From Streptomyces sp. 150FB (GTDB taxonomy: Bacteria > Actinomycetota > Actinomycetes > Streptomycetales > Streptomycetaceae): a stretch of DNA of 45,896 bases. The stretch covers positions 4,107,964 through 4,153,859 of the forward strand of contig NZ_JTHL01000001.1 of assembly GCF_000818195.1 (NCBI RefSeq). Direction: 5' to 3'. Position numbers and translations under genes: made by a program. The notes below the pieces were generated by a model. The model did not search any database. It saw nothing but the letters and a program-made list of their open reading frames with translations, and was not told the origin of the DNA. This document shows, one piece after another, positions 1 to 7,947 of the stretch; position 1 is the first letter of the stretch, and every line of letters begins with the position of its first letter.

Positions 1-996
1 CCCGGTGTGGCGGAGGTCGTAGAAGCGGAAGCCCTCGGGCAGGCCGACTTCCGCACGGGCCTTCCGCCACTTGCGCCCGAAGGTGGAACGCCGGAATGGC
101 GCCCCGCGCTCTCCGACGAAAAGCAGGCCGTCCTCTTCCTTTGCCGCGAACCAGTCGAGGTGGCGTCGCACATCCACGGTCAGGAATCCCGGCAGGACGA
201 CGACGCGCCTGCCCGCGCGGGATTTGGGGTCGCCGGTCGCGCGCCGCCCCGTGGTGAGTTCCGGTGACGCCCGGACGATCCTGAGCAGCACGGGCTCCCG
301 GGATATGTCCCGTCGTCGCTTCAGCTCATCCGGCTCGTCGGGCAGGGTCACGTCGGACCTGCGCAGTTCGGCCTGCTCCTCCGGTCGGAGGCTGCCGTAC
401 GCGGCGAAGTAGACCATCAGCCTCCAGCGCGGTCCCATCGCCTCGGCCACGGCGTCGACCTGCTCGACGTCGGCGATGGGGCGTTCTTCGGCCTCCTCCT
501 TGCCTGCCCCCTTGATACGGCAGGGATTTCGGCGGATGAGTTCGTCGTCGGTGGCGGTCTCCATGATGGCCTTCAAGAGGCGGTAGCTCTTGGCGACCGT
601 CGTCGCTCCTGTCGCCTCCAGCCTTTCGGCACGCCAGCCCCGGACGCGGCCGGAGGTGATCTCGTCGAGATCGACAGAGTGGAATGTCGGCAGGACGTGC
701 AGCCGAAGCAGCCTCCGGTACAACTCGTCGCTGGTCGGGGCGAGATTCCGCTCCTCCACCCAGCGCAGCGCGTACTCCTCGAAGTTGACCGCTCCCGCGT
801 CCGGGTCCGTCCAGTCGCCCCGCGTCAGATCTGCCTCGATCTGAGAGAGCCAGACCTCGGCGTCGGTCTTTGTCGGGAACGTCTCCGCCGCGTGGCGGCG
901 GAGACCGGCGGGATCGAGGTAGCTGGCGGCCCAGCGGCCGGAGCGGTACTGCCGGACCGCCCCGAAGCGGCGCTTGACACCCTTCGCCGCAGGCAT
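1..996 (-). CDS. int: tyrosine site-specific integrase, C-terminus cut by window edge
   Basis: The frame stays open for 332 codons to the left edge of the window. It encodes a tyrosine recombinase that would integrate and excise the element. The N-terminal arm region (FGAVRQYRSGRWAASYLD) is followed by a SAM-like core-binding domain (residues about 70-130) and the catalytic domain. The first catalytic arginine lies in GSLRPEEQAELR near residue 200, and the last visible residues, RFYDLRHTG, are the HxxR box region, so the nucleophilic tyrosine lies outside the window. ATG at 996 overlaps the xis stop by one base (TGATG), implying translational coupling. The gene runs toward the expected attL at a tRNA-Gly just left of the window. 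A decayed relative lies at 23970-24546. Confidence 0.93.
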   Translation of the reverse strand, partial: MPAAKGVKRRFGAVRQYRSGRWAASYLDPAGLRRHAAETFPTKTDAEVWLSQIEADLTRGDWTDPDAGAVNFEEYALRWVEERNLAPTSDELYRRLLRLHVLPTFHSVDLDEITSGRVRGWRAERLEATGATTVAKSYRLLKAIMETATDDELIRRNPCRIKGAGKEEAEERPIADVEQVDAVAEAMGPRWRLMVYFAAYGSLRPEEQAELRRSDVTLPDEPDELKRRRDISREPVLLRIVRASPELTTGRRATGDPKSRAGRRVVVLPGFLTVDVRRHLDWFAAKEEDGLLFVGERGAPFRRSTFGRKWRKARAEVGLPEGFRFYDLRHTG

Positions 997-1214
997 CAGG
1001 CGGCCTTCCCGTAGTACGCACGGGACCGGCGGCGGGTGGCCGGCTGAACGGTGTTCGCCACGACGTACGCGTCCAACGCCTTCTCGGAGAGACGCACATG
1101 GCGGCCGACCTTGACGAAGGCGATCCGCCGCTCGGATATGAGACGGCGGACGAAGCGCTCTCCGGTGCCGAGAAACTCGGCGGCTTGGGCGACGTTGAGG
1201 AGGCGTTCAGGCAT
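996..1214 (-). CDS. xis: excisionase-type DNA-binding protein
   Basis: This 72-residue protein is a single winged-helix/HTH_17 (MerR-like excisionase) domain. LLNVAQAAEFLGTGERFVRR forms the helix-turn-helix and VGRHVRLSEKALDAYV the wing and last helix, followed by a basic tail. It is expected to bend the attachment DNA and bias the integrase toward excision. Its stop overlaps the int start by one base, the standard xis-int arrangement in actinobacterial integrative elements. Family assignment comes from motif and context; its specific role is inferred. Confidence 0.88.
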   Translation of the reverse strand: MPERLLNVAQAAEFLGTGERFVRRLISERRIAFVKVGRHVRLSEKALDAYVVANTVQPATRRRSRAYYGKAA

Positions 1215-1379
1215 GGGCCTCCACCTCCTCCATCAGCGAAGGGGCATGGGAGGTGGAGGGCATGGCGAGGTGATGCACGAGGGATCCTCTTCTGACGGGC
1301 GCGGGAGCGGCAACTCCGTGGGCCTGCCGGTGTGGCGGTTCAGGGATGGGCGGTTCGGGGTTGGAGCAGCGGGCGGGGG

Positions 1380-1913
1380 CTATTCGGTCTTCCCCTGGCC
1401 GGGAGCCGGGCGGGCGTGCTGCTGGTAGGGCTGGGGCAGGCCGGTGAGTTCTTCGGCGACGGCGAGGGAGGCGGCGGCCTCGGCTTCTTCGCGGACGTCG
1501 GGGTGTTCGTCGAGGTAGGCGTCGAGGGCGTCGCGGGCCTGGGATGCGGCGAGGTTGGCCATGTGTGACGCGCGGTAGGCGCGGCGGATGTCCTCGACCA
1601 GCTCCATGGCCCTGGCATGGGAGGCGAGTCTGGGCGGGCCGACGAGGTTGGCCAAGGAGATGCCGAAGACCTCGGCGAAGCCCAGGGCGTCGTCGACGGT
1701 GACCCGACGCTGACCGTTCTCGATCCGCCAGACCGCCGAGGGGTTCATCTCGTAGCCGGCGGCGTTCAGCCGGTCCGACACGGCGTTGGTGCTCCAACCA
1801 CGGGCGTTGCGTTCGAGCTTGATGCGAACCGCGATGTTCTCCTCGCCGGCGAGCTGGCTGATGCTCGGTCCGGGCGTGTCCTCGTCGTCGGGCACGACTG
1901 GACCCCCTTCCAT
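1380..1913 (-). CDS. Xre-family transcriptional regulator of the element
   Basis: The 177-residue protein starts at MEGGPVVPDDEDT. A longer open frame extends to 1994, but the ATG at 1913 has a ribosome site (AGGAG) ten bases upstream. An Xre-type HTH spans about residues 28-80 (LERNARGWSTNAVSDRLNAA, then PSAVWRIENGQRRVTVDDAL, then FAEVFGISLANLVGPP), followed by a helical, Ala-rich C-terminal half. It sits between xis-int and the divergent replication genes, the position of a maintenance repressor controlling both directions. A perfect palindrome at 1967-1976 in the divergent gap is a candidate operator. Confidence 0.85.
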   Translation of the reverse strand: MEGGPVVPDDEDTPGPSISQLAGEENIAVRIKLERNARGWSTNAVSDRLNAAGYEMNPSAVWRIENGQRRVTVDDALGFAEVFGISLANLVGPPRLASHARAMELVEDIRRAYRASHMANLAASQARDALDAYLDEHPDVREEAEAAASLAVAEELTGLPQPYQQHARPAPGQGKTE

Positions 1914-1966
1914 TCGTAGTGGACTCCTGCAATCGGCATTACTACAAGAGTACACGTCATTCTGCC

Positions 1967-1976
1967 GCTTGCAAGC
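1967..1976. promoter_or_regulatory. perfect 10-bp palindrome in divergent control region
   Basis: GCTTGCAAGC lies in the 344-bp gap between the leftward Xre regulator and the rightward replication genes. A palindrome here is a plausible operator for the Xre protein. I saw no convincing -35/-10 pair, so the promoters themselves are not placed. The rest of the gap (1914-2179) holds only the hairpin at 2054-2083 and a weak open frame from 2027. Confidence 0.4.
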
Positions 1977-2053
1977 ACTCACTGCTATCCGCATAGCTGT
2001 GGTATCGTTTTAACTACCGCCGCACCTTGCCCACCGACCCCCGGAAACGACAA

Positions 2054-2083
2054 AGCCCCCCGGCGCTGACACGCCGGGAGGCT
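2054..2083. repeat. GC-rich stem-loop upstream of the replication genes
   Basis: Arms AGCCCCCCGGCG and CGCCGGGAGGCT pair at 11 of 12 positions around a 6-base loop. The single mismatch becomes a G-U wobble in a leftward transcript. There is no adjacent T-run, so it may be an attenuator or mRNA leader structure rather than a classic terminator. Confidence 0.45.
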
Positions 2084-2179
2084 GAAGCAGAACCCTCAAA
2101 CGACCGCCCATCCCTGAACGACCACAACCGGCACTGGCAAGGGGTTGCCGCCCCAGAGCCCGCCGCGAGAGGAACTTCT

Positions 2180-2254
2180 GTGTACCAGCGTACGGCCCTG
2201 GCCGCCGTCCACGCATCCCTCAACCGCCCGCCCGCCCCGAAGACGGGGTGGTGA
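2180..2254 (+). CDS. tentative 24-residue leader peptide before the replication initiator
   Basis: A GTG preceded six bases upstream by AGAGGA opens a 24-codon frame (ending NRPPAPKTGW) whose TGA lies three bases before the initiator ATG at 2258. The same frame can be extended back to a TTG at 2027 (75 residues), but that part has unconvincing codon use. Tight spacing to the next gene suggests translational coupling. No family is recognised; it could be chance. Confidence 0.3.
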   Translation: MYQRTALAAVHASLNRPPAPKTGW

Positions 2255-2257
2255 GTG

Positions 2258-3172
2258 ATGGCCCGCATACGCACCATCAAGCCCGAAGCCTTCGCCTCCG
2301 AGTCCTTGGCGGCGGTCTCCCTGTCCGCCGAGCGGACCTTCTTCGGCCTGCTCACCCAGGCCGACGACCACGGCCGATTCCGCGACCAGCCCGCCGTCAT
2401 CGCCGGTCTGCTGTGGTCCCTGCGTCCCGACCACGGCCCCCTCGGCGTCGAGGACGACCTCACCCAACTCGCCGCAGCCGACCTGATCTGCCGCTACCAG
2501 GGCGAGGACGGGAAGCAGTACCTGCACATCGTCACCTGGCACCGCCACCAGAAGATCAACCGCCCCAGCGGCATCCGGGCACCAGCCTGCCCCGATCACG
2601 ACGCCACCGGTAACAGTGAACCCGCACGGCAGGCTCAGCGAACCCTCAGTGAGGACTCACCGAGCCCTCACGGACAACCCGCCGAGGTCTCACGGCCGAC
2701 CGGCGAAATCCAGAAAGCCGCAGGCCAAGGCCGTTTCACTACCCCCTCACTGAAGGCTCACGGAGGTCTCGGTGAACCCTCGCCGAGCCTTCACGGTCCG
2801 GATCTAGGACCTAGGATCCTGGATCTAGGATCAATACCTTCGGGGGCCGCAAGCGCCCCGGCGCCCGACGCCACCGCCTCGGCCAAGCACCTCCTCGCCG
2901 AGTACGTCGCCGCGTGCGCACACCGTCCACCGGAGAAAGTCCTCGGGCACCTCGGCCGTGAAGTCCACCAGCTCCTCCGCGAAGGCATCGCCGTCGGCCA
3001 CCTCCGCGCCGGGCTGGACCGCCTGCGGACCAAGGGCCTGAGCCCCAGCGTCCTGCCGAGCCTGGTCAACGAGGCCATGAACGCCACCCCCACGGGGGCC
3101 GGCGCCCGCCCGCCGCACCGGCCCTGGACCAATCCCGCCGACGTCGAGGCCGCCTACGGGGGTGACCTGTGA
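2258..3172 (+). CDS. phage-O/DnaD-like replication initiator
   Basis: The 304-residue protein begins MARIRTIKPEAFASESLAAV, a start shared by many actinobacterial phage and integrative-element replication proteins. Residues 1-110 form a winged-helix-like domain (SLSAERTFFGLLTQADDHGR, HIVTWHRHQKINRPSGIR). A low-complexity linker (about 120-205) is followed by a C-terminal helical domain. The next gene encodes a DnaC-like ATPase and overlaps by 4 bp, so the pair most likely opens an origin and loads the helicase, as lambda O and P or DnaD and DnaC do. Repeats inside the linker-coding DNA (2645-2832) may be the origin itself. ATG 2258 was chosen over GTG 2255 because it matches the family N-terminus. 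Confidence 0.8.
   Translation: MARIRTIKPEAFASESLAAVSLSAERTFFGLLTQADDHGRFRDQPAVIAGLLWSLRPDHGPLGVEDDLTQLAAADLICRYQGEDGKQYLHIVTWHRHQKINRPSGIRAPACPDHDATGNSEPARQAQRTLSEDSPSPHGQPAEVSRPTGEIQKAAGQGRFTTPSLKAHGGLGEPSPSLHGPDLGPRILDLGSIPSGAASAPAPDATASAKHLLAEYVAACAHRPPEKVLGHLGREVHQLLREGIAVGHLRAGLDRLRTKGLSPSVLPSLVNEAMNATPTGAGARPPHRPWTNPADVEAAYGGDL
2645..2832. other. candidate origin: iteron-like repeats plus AT-richer palindromic block inside the initiator gene
   Basis: The linker-coding part of the initiator gene holds CTCACGG at 2667-2673, 2689-2695 and 2757-2763 and TTCACGG at 2790-2796, with related CTCA/TCAC words between. It is followed at 2800-2832 by an AT-richer block in which GGATCTAGGA recurs at 2800-2809 and 2821-2830 (21-bp spacing) and CTAGGATC at 2811-2818 and 2825-2832. 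Iterons beside an AT-rich unwinding element inside the initiator gene is the lambda O/ori plan. The repeats are seen directly; the origin role is inferred. Confidence 0.45.
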
Positions 3173-3864
3173 CCACCGCCACCCGCGAACCCCGCGCTGC
3201 CGCAGGCGCGGTGAGCCGGATCGGCGCCATCCTCTCCGCCCGGGGCATCAACCCGAACGCGGGCACCGCCGCGAACCCGGTCCCCGAACAGGTGACGGCC
3301 CTGGACCTGGCCGACGCCCGGATCCCGCCCCGCTACCGCCACGCTCTCCCCAACCACCCGCGCGTCACAGCATGGATCGCCGAGATCGCCAGCACCGGAC
3401 GATCAGGCCCCGGCGGCGTACCCGGCATCGCAACCGGCCCGTCCCTGCTGATCGCGGGACCCACCGGCACAGGCAAGACCCACCACGCCTACGGTGCGAT
3501 CCGCGGCCTCCTCGGCGAGGGCGTACGGCTGCGCTGGGAAGCGACCACCCTCGCCGACCTCTACGCCGCCCAACGCCCGCAACACGGAACCGACCCCGAA
3601 CAGCAGCTCTGGCGCCTGGCCCGCAGCCCGCTGCTGCTTCTTGACGACCTCGGCGCGGCCAAACAGTCGCAGTGGACCGAAGAGCTGACGTACCGCCTGG
3701 TCAACCACCGCTACAACCAGCTCCTGCCGACCTTGGTCACCACCAACCTGCCTGTCGCCGAACTCCGCGACGCCGTCGGCGACCGCGTCGCCTCCCGCCT
3801 CTCCGAGATGACCGAACGCGTCATCCTCACCGGCCGCGACCGCAGAAGGCACCCCGCCGGATAA
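3169..3864 (+). CDS. DnaC/IstB-like AAA+ ATPase, probable helicase loader
   Basis: GTG at 3169 overlaps the initiator stop (GTGA), so the two are translationally coupled. The 231-residue product carries a Walker A AGPTGTGKT near residues 96-104, a Walker B LLLLDDLGAAK near residue 155, a sensor-1-like VTTNLP and an arginine-rich end (DRVASRLSEMTERVILTGRD), in the DnaC/IstB layout. It most likely delivers the host replicative helicase to the element's origin with the upstream initiator. An IstB transposition role is unlikely because no IstA-type transposase is nearby. Confidence 0.86.
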   Translation: MTTATREPRAAAGAVSRIGAILSARGINPNAGTAANPVPEQVTALDLADARIPPRYRHALPNHPRVTAWIAEIASTGRSGPGGVPGIATGPSLLIAGPTGTGKTHHAYGAIRGLLGEGVRLRWEATTLADLYAAQRPQHGTDPEQQLWRLARSPLLLLDDLGAAKQSQWTEELTYRLVNHRYNQLLPTLVTTNLPVAELRDAVGDRVASRLSEMTERVILTGRDRRRHPAG

Positions 3865-3970
3865 CTGGCTACCGCGCCCACCGCGAACCAGCCCCAGGCC
3901 ACCCCGCCGTCCCAGTCGTCCGCTGACGCCTGCCCGCGCGCGGAAGAGAACGCACACCGGAGATCCCCGC

Positions 3971-4732
3971 ATGCCCCCGACCACTGCCCTCACGCCCCAC
4001 CGGGCCACCGCCTGGGACCGCGCCGCCGTCACCCTGCTCGGCGCCGCCGGATGCACCCTGTCCTACGACGCGCTCCAGCAGATAGCCGTCGCCCTCCACA
4101 TACGCCCCGTCCTGACCTATCTCTTCCCCCTGGTCATCGACGGCTTCATCGCGTACGGCGTCCGCGCCCTCCTCGTTCTGCGCAACGCCCCTTTCCGCGC
4201 CCGCTTCTACGTCTGGACCCTCTTCGCCACCGCGACCACGGCCAGCGTCTGGGCCAACGCCCTGCACGCCGTCCGTCTCAACCAGCAAACCCGCACCACC
4301 GGGTTGCACCTCGGCGACACCACGGTCGGCCTCCTGTCCACGATCGCCCCACTCGCCCTCGCGGGCGCCGTCCACCTCCACATCCTCATCACCCGCGCAA
4401 ACACTCGGCCGCCGACCGCCGACACCGGCCACGATGCTGCCGAACACCGACCTCAGACACCGGCCCGCCCCGAGCAGGAGATCCAGCGCACCCGCCCGGA
4501 TACGACGCCGGCGGGCAGCGAATCCAGTCCGGTCCGCCTCCGCCGGATCGGCAGGCCGCCCAGTGCGGAACTCGACGAACTCCTCGACCTGGCACGCCCC
4601 GTGTTCGCCGCGCACGAAAGCCCGACGCGCTCACTGGTCCGCGAAGCCGTACGGTCCGCCGGCCACAGCCTCAGCGAAGACCGCCTCACCCAGGTCATGA
4701 CCACCCTGCGGCCCGAGCAGGACGGCCACTGA
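3971..4732 (+). CDS. DUF2637 membrane protein, SpdA-like spread protein
   Basis: The 253-residue protein has about four hydrophobic segments in its first 140 residues (AAVTLLGAAGCTLSYDAL, VLTYLFPLVIDGFIAYGV, FYVWTLFATATTASVW, GLLSTIAPLALAGAVHLH), then a hydrophilic tail with a winged-helix-like stretch (TRSLVREAVRSAGHSLSEDR). This is the DUF2637 pattern, common among Streptomyces plasmid and AICE spread (Spd) proteins involved in intramycelial spreading. CCGGAG upstream of ATG 3971 supports the start. Its place between the replication and mobilization modules fits a transfer role, inferred from context. Confidence 0.8.
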   Translation: MPPTTALTPHRATAWDRAAVTLLGAAGCTLSYDALQQIAVALHIRPVLTYLFPLVIDGFIAYGVRALLVLRNAPFRARFYVWTLFATATTASVWANALHAVRLNQQTRTTGLHLGDTTVGLLSTIAPLALAGAVHLHILITRANTRPPTADTGHDAAEHRPQTPARPEQEIQRTRPDTTPAGSESSPVRLRRIGRPPSAELDELLDLARPVFAAHESPTRSLVREAVRSAGHSLSEDRLTQVMTTLRPEQDGH

Positions 4733-4753
4733 CCGGAAGTCTCCGCAGGCCAC

Positions 4754-4801
4754 GGGCGGACCGGTCACTCCGGTCCGCCCTCCCGGTCAACGGACCGGGA
4801 G
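4754..4801. repeat. two adjacent perfect hairpins upstream of mobC, candidate oriT
   Basis: GGGCGGACCGG (4754-4764) and CCGGTCCGCCC (4770-4780) pair perfectly over 11 bp around TCACT. The next arms, CTCCCGGTC (4780-4788) and GACCGGGAG (4793-4801), pair over 9 bp around a 4-base loop. They lie 22 bp after the SpdA-like stop and 147 bp before mobC. Paired inverted repeats ahead of mobC-mobA are typical of an origin of transfer. A terminator is possible, but no T-run follows. Confidence 0.5.
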
Positions 4802-4948
4802 CCAGAGCGACTCCAGCGAAACGCCTACACGAAAAGGCTGCGGTCCGCCTTTCCCGGCCCTCGCAAACAACAAGCAGCGCTCCGAGGCCCGCCGAGAACC
4901 GAACGACGAGCAGCCACACCCCACGAAACCCGAGGAAACGAGCCGACG

Positions 4949-5590
4949 ATGTCCGAGCAGCACCACGAAACTGTTCCCCAGCCCCACCCGATACAGAACA
5001 ACCCACCTTCAGACGGAGCAAGGAATGGCGCTGGACCGTCCACCGGCCGGTCCAGCGCAACCTCCGCCCCGGGGGTGGCGGAGGAACTCGGGCACCAGGG
5101 GGTGCCCGAGGAGGAGAAGCCCCGCGCCAGTGCCATCGCGTCGCTGCCGCGCGCCGCAGACGAAGCCGCGTTCCACCGCGTCGCCCGCCGACGCAAGCGC
5201 GACACGAGCCAGCGCAAAGAGCGTGTCGATGCCCGCTACAGCGTCGCCGAGAAGTCCAGCATCCTGACCGCGGCCCGTTCCCTGAACATCGCCGGCGCCC
5301 ACTACGTCTGGGCCGCCGTAATGGCCCACATCGACGGCAACCTCCAACTACCCACCCAGCGAACCGTCATAGACGACTACATCGACGAGCTGGCAGCTCT
5401 ACGCACCCAGGTCGCCAAGCTCGGCACCAACGTCAACCAGATCGCCCACCGCCTCAACTCGGACGGTTCCACACACCCTGTGGACACAGCCGTCCTCGCC
5501 CAGGCCGAGCACACCCTGACGCAGGTCCGCGCCACGCTGAACGATCTCGACGACATCGCCGATCGAGCGGTGTCCGCGAAGGCGGCATAG
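4949..5590 (+). CDS. mobC: MobC-like relaxosome accessory protein
   Basis: The 213-residue protein has a disordered, acidic and proline-rich N-terminus (about 1-70), a basic stretch (RRRKRDTSQRKERVDARYSV) and a helical C-terminal half. KLGTNVNQIAHRLNSDG matches the MobC family signature (GxNxNQIAxxxN), in a ribbon-helix-helix accessory protein that binds oriT and helps the relaxase nick. Its TAG abuts the GTG start of mobA with no gap. The hairpins at 4754-4801 are its likely target. Confidence 0.85.
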   Translation: MSEQHHETVPQPHPIQNNPPSDGARNGAGPSTGRSSATSAPGVAEELGHQGVPEEEKPRASAIASLPRAADEAAFHRVARRRKRDTSQRKERVDARYSVAEKSSILTAARSLNIAGAHYVWAAVMAHIDGNLQLPTQRTVIDDYIDELAALRTQVAKLGTNVNQIAHRLNSDGSTHPVDTAVLAQAEHTLTQVRATLNDLDDIADRAVSAKAA

Positions 5591-7315
5591 GTGATCGCGA
5601 ACATCGTCAAGCCCGGCCGCAACACGCGCGGCGTCATCAACTACCTATACGGCCCTGGCCGGGCCAACGAACACACCGATCCCCACCTGGTCGCTTCCTG
5701 GGACGGATTCGCCCCCGACCCAGGACGCTCGACCGACGAAAACGCCACCCGCGCCCAACTCGCGAAAGCCATGGACCTACGCGTCAAACAAGCCGGCGAG
5801 CGGGCACCGGAAGGCCACGTCTGGCACTGCTCGATACGCGCCGCCCCCACCGACCGCACCCTCACCGACACCGAGTGGGCCGCCATCGCGCGCCGAGTCG
5901 TCGCAGCCGCAGGCATCGCCCCCGACAGCGACCCGGACGGATGCCGCTGGATCGCCGTACGGCACGCCGACGACCACATCCACATCGTCGCCACCAAGGT
6001 CCGAGGCGATCTCACCCCCGCGCGAAACTGGAACGACTACCGACGCGTCAACAAAGAACTCATCGCCATCGAGACCGAACTCGGCCTGTTCCAGGCCGAG
6101 CGCGGAAACCACACCGCCGCCAAACGCCCCACCCGCGCGGAGAAAGAAAAAGCCGCCCGCACGGGACACCGGCGCACCGCCCGCGAGCGCCTGCGCGAAC
6201 ACGTACGCACCGCCCTGGCCGGGGCTGCCCACGAAGACGAGTTCTTCGCCCGCCTCGCAGACGAAGGGGTACGCGTCAAAAGGCGCATCGCACCCTCAGG
6301 CGACGCCATCGGCTACTCCGTCGCCATCGTCGGCGACCGCAACGCCGACAACGAACCCATCTGGTTCTCCGGCGCCAAACTCGCCCCCGACCTCTCACTC
6401 CCCCACATCCGCCAACGCCTCCAACATGGCGAAAAAACCAGCACCACGCCGCCGCCCCAACACACGCCCTCACACGCGCGCCGCAACGCCATCACCCCGG
6501 CCGACCGCGCCATGGGCGTACTGAAAAGCGACGACGACGGAGCAGCGGCCGCCCAACTGATCGGCACCGGAGAACTCCTCGACGCCCTCGCCCAGACCTC
6601 CCCGGTCCACATCCGTGCCGAACTACGAGAAGCGGCCCGCGCCTTCGAACACACCACCCGCTCCCACGTCCATGCCCAACACGCCCATCACCGCGCTCTG
6701 CGCCAAGCCGCCCGCGCCATCGTCCACGCCGGCCCCGCCCTGGGCCGAGGCGAGGACGGGGCCAGCAGCGCCATGATCATCGACACGCTGATCTTCGTCA
6801 TCATCGCCGCCGCCCACTGGCACGCCGCCCGGGGCCACGCCCAACAAGCCGCCGCAGCCAAGCAAGCCGCCCACCACCTCCGTGCCGCCTACCGAACAGC
6901 CGCACAGACCCCGATGACCAACATGCGCGCCCAGGGCCAGAACCTCCCACCCCACACGCAGGCCCGCCACGCTGACACCCTCCGCGCTGTCCTCCCCAAC
7001 CACGCCGCCCGCATCCAGAAAGAGCCGAACTGGCCCGCTCTCGCGGCCACCCTCACCGAAGCCGAGCGCGCCGGACAGGACACCACCGCCCTCCTCCACC
7101 AGGCCGCTGGAACAAGGGAACTGGACACAGCCGGCTCCCTCAGCGACGTCCTCATCTGGCGCCTTCGCCACAACGGCAAACTTCCCGCCGCCGCAACACC
7201 GCCCGCAAAACGCAGCACGCCCCGCCCCCAAACCACTACCGCCACCCAGCCGCCCAACTACACCCCTCCGCCCCCGCTCATACAGCCCAGCTCCCCCGGA
7301 GGCCGAGCCCGCTGA
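5591..7315 (+). CDS. mobA: MobA/VirD2-like relaxase
   Basis: The 574-residue protein starts at GTG directly after the mobC stop. Its N-terminal relaxase domain has MIANIVKPGRNTRGVINYLY, with the likely catalytic tyrosine in the INYLYGPGR region, and the metal-binding motif III VRHADDHIHIVATKV (HxDxHxH). It should nick at oriT and lead the single strand into a recipient. The C-terminal 300 residues are Ala/His-rich with one hydrophobic segment (MIIDTLIFVIIAAAHW, about residue 395), which might contact membrane transfer proteins. No translocase is encoded nearby, so transfer probably depends on another element. The gene ends 63 bp before the CRISPR mini-array and is convergent with its inferred transcription. 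Confidence 0.9.
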   Translation: MIANIVKPGRNTRGVINYLYGPGRANEHTDPHLVASWDGFAPDPGRSTDENATRAQLAKAMDLRVKQAGERAPEGHVWHCSIRAAPTDRTLTDTEWAAIARRVVAAAGIAPDSDPDGCRWIAVRHADDHIHIVATKVRGDLTPARNWNDYRRVNKELIAIETELGLFQAERGNHTAAKRPTRAEKEKAARTGHRRTARERLREHVRTALAGAAHEDEFFARLADEGVRVKRRIAPSGDAIGYSVAIVGDRNADNEPIWFSGAKLAPDLSLPHIRQRLQHGEKTSTTPPPQHTPSHARRNAITPADRAMGVLKSDDDGAAAAQLIGTGELLDALAQTSPVHIRAELREAARAFEHTTRSHVHAQHAHHRALRQAARAIVHAGPALGRGEDGASSAMIIDTLIFVIIAAAHWHAARGHAQQAAAAKQAAHHLRAAYRTAAQTPMTNMRAQGQNLPPHTQARHADTLRAVLPNHAARIQKEPNWPALAATLTEAERAGQDTTALLHQAAGTRELDTAGSLSDVLIWRLRHNGKLPAAATPPAKRSTPRPQTTTATQPPNYTPPPPLIQPSSPGGRAR

Positions 7316-7377
7316 CACAACAGCCGTGGAGGCGAGCCGCGCATGGCGGGGCTCCGATCAAGGTCCACCGCAAGGCG

Positions 7378-7597
7378 GGGTACATCCCCGCAGGCGCGGG
7401 GAGCAGACCGCCGAGCGCCTGACCGTACGGCACAGCATGGGTCCATCCTCGCAAGCGCGGGGAGCAAGTGTGGCTGTGGAACAACGCGATCAAGCCCGCG
7501 GGTTCATCCCCGCAGGCGCGGGGAGCAGGTTCGGGTGCTCGGCCCGGTAGAGCGAGTGATGGGTCCATCCCCGCAGGCGCGGGGGCGCGGGGAGCAG
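7378..7597 (-). CRISPR. type I-E mini-CRISPR array 1: four repeats, three spacers
   Basis: Repeats lie at 7378-7406, 7439-7467, 7500-7528 and 7561-7597, with an exact 61-bp period (29-bp repeats, 32-bp spacers). Read on the minus strand each has CCCCGC-GCCT-GCGGGG flanked by CTGCT and ATGGACC, the type I-E repeat form. The copy at 7439 is degenerate (CATCCTCGCAAGC on plus) and the one at 7378 has one change. The rightmost contains an 8-bp GCGCGGGG duplication, making it 37 bp. Decay toward the left and the AT-richer flank on the right both place the leader on the right. No cas genes are in the window. Confidence 0.92.
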
Positions 7598-7947
7598 TCT
7601 GCGTGACCTGCAGGTTTCCTAGCAAGCAAGGCCACTTTGAACCAACTGCAGAGAAAGCAGCAAAAAGGAAAAACCGCCCACGGAACCGCGCAGAACTCTC
7701 CAGCGAACAGAGTACGGCCACCAACAAGCCCCCTTCAGTCTCCGCACCCGAGGACCTGAAAGCTTCACGCAGTCCGAGTTGGCCGGATGGGAGATACCGA
7801 ACCTCGACCGCACCGGCTACCCACGCTCCCTTCCACCGCACCGCTTCCCCACCACGCACAACGACATCCCGGGCCAGAAAAGCATCTCCGAAGCGCTCGC
7901 CACACTGGACGCCAAGCCCGCTCCACCAACGGGAAACGACAAAAGCA
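7598..7947. other. gene-free gap between array 1 and att copy; AT-richer leader-like start
   Basis: The first 80-100 bp right of the array are clearly AT-richer than the surroundings (GAAAGCAGCAAAAAGGAAAAA near 7650-7670) and could be the array leader, holding its promoter and integration signals. The remainder shows no convincing coding frame. Confidence 0.4.

Noticed and set aside
2027..2179. The N-terminal part of a 75-codon frame before the initiator gene
   Set aside because: It runs through the GC-rich hairpin at 2054-2083, starts at TTG without a ribosome site and has weak codon bias; only the last 24 codons have a plausible start.
4051..6975. A 974-codon frame on the plus strand overlapping the SpdA-like, mobC and mobA genes
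   Set aside because: Its translation is almost only Arg, Pro and His, the usual out-of-frame shadow of high-GC genes, and the real genes in the other frame have clear families.
7310..7377. A fifth repeat left of array 1, suggested by GGTCCACCGCAAGGCGGGG
   Set aside because: It is out of phase with the 61-bp period and lacks the repeat stem; the in-phase position (about 7317) is unrelated.
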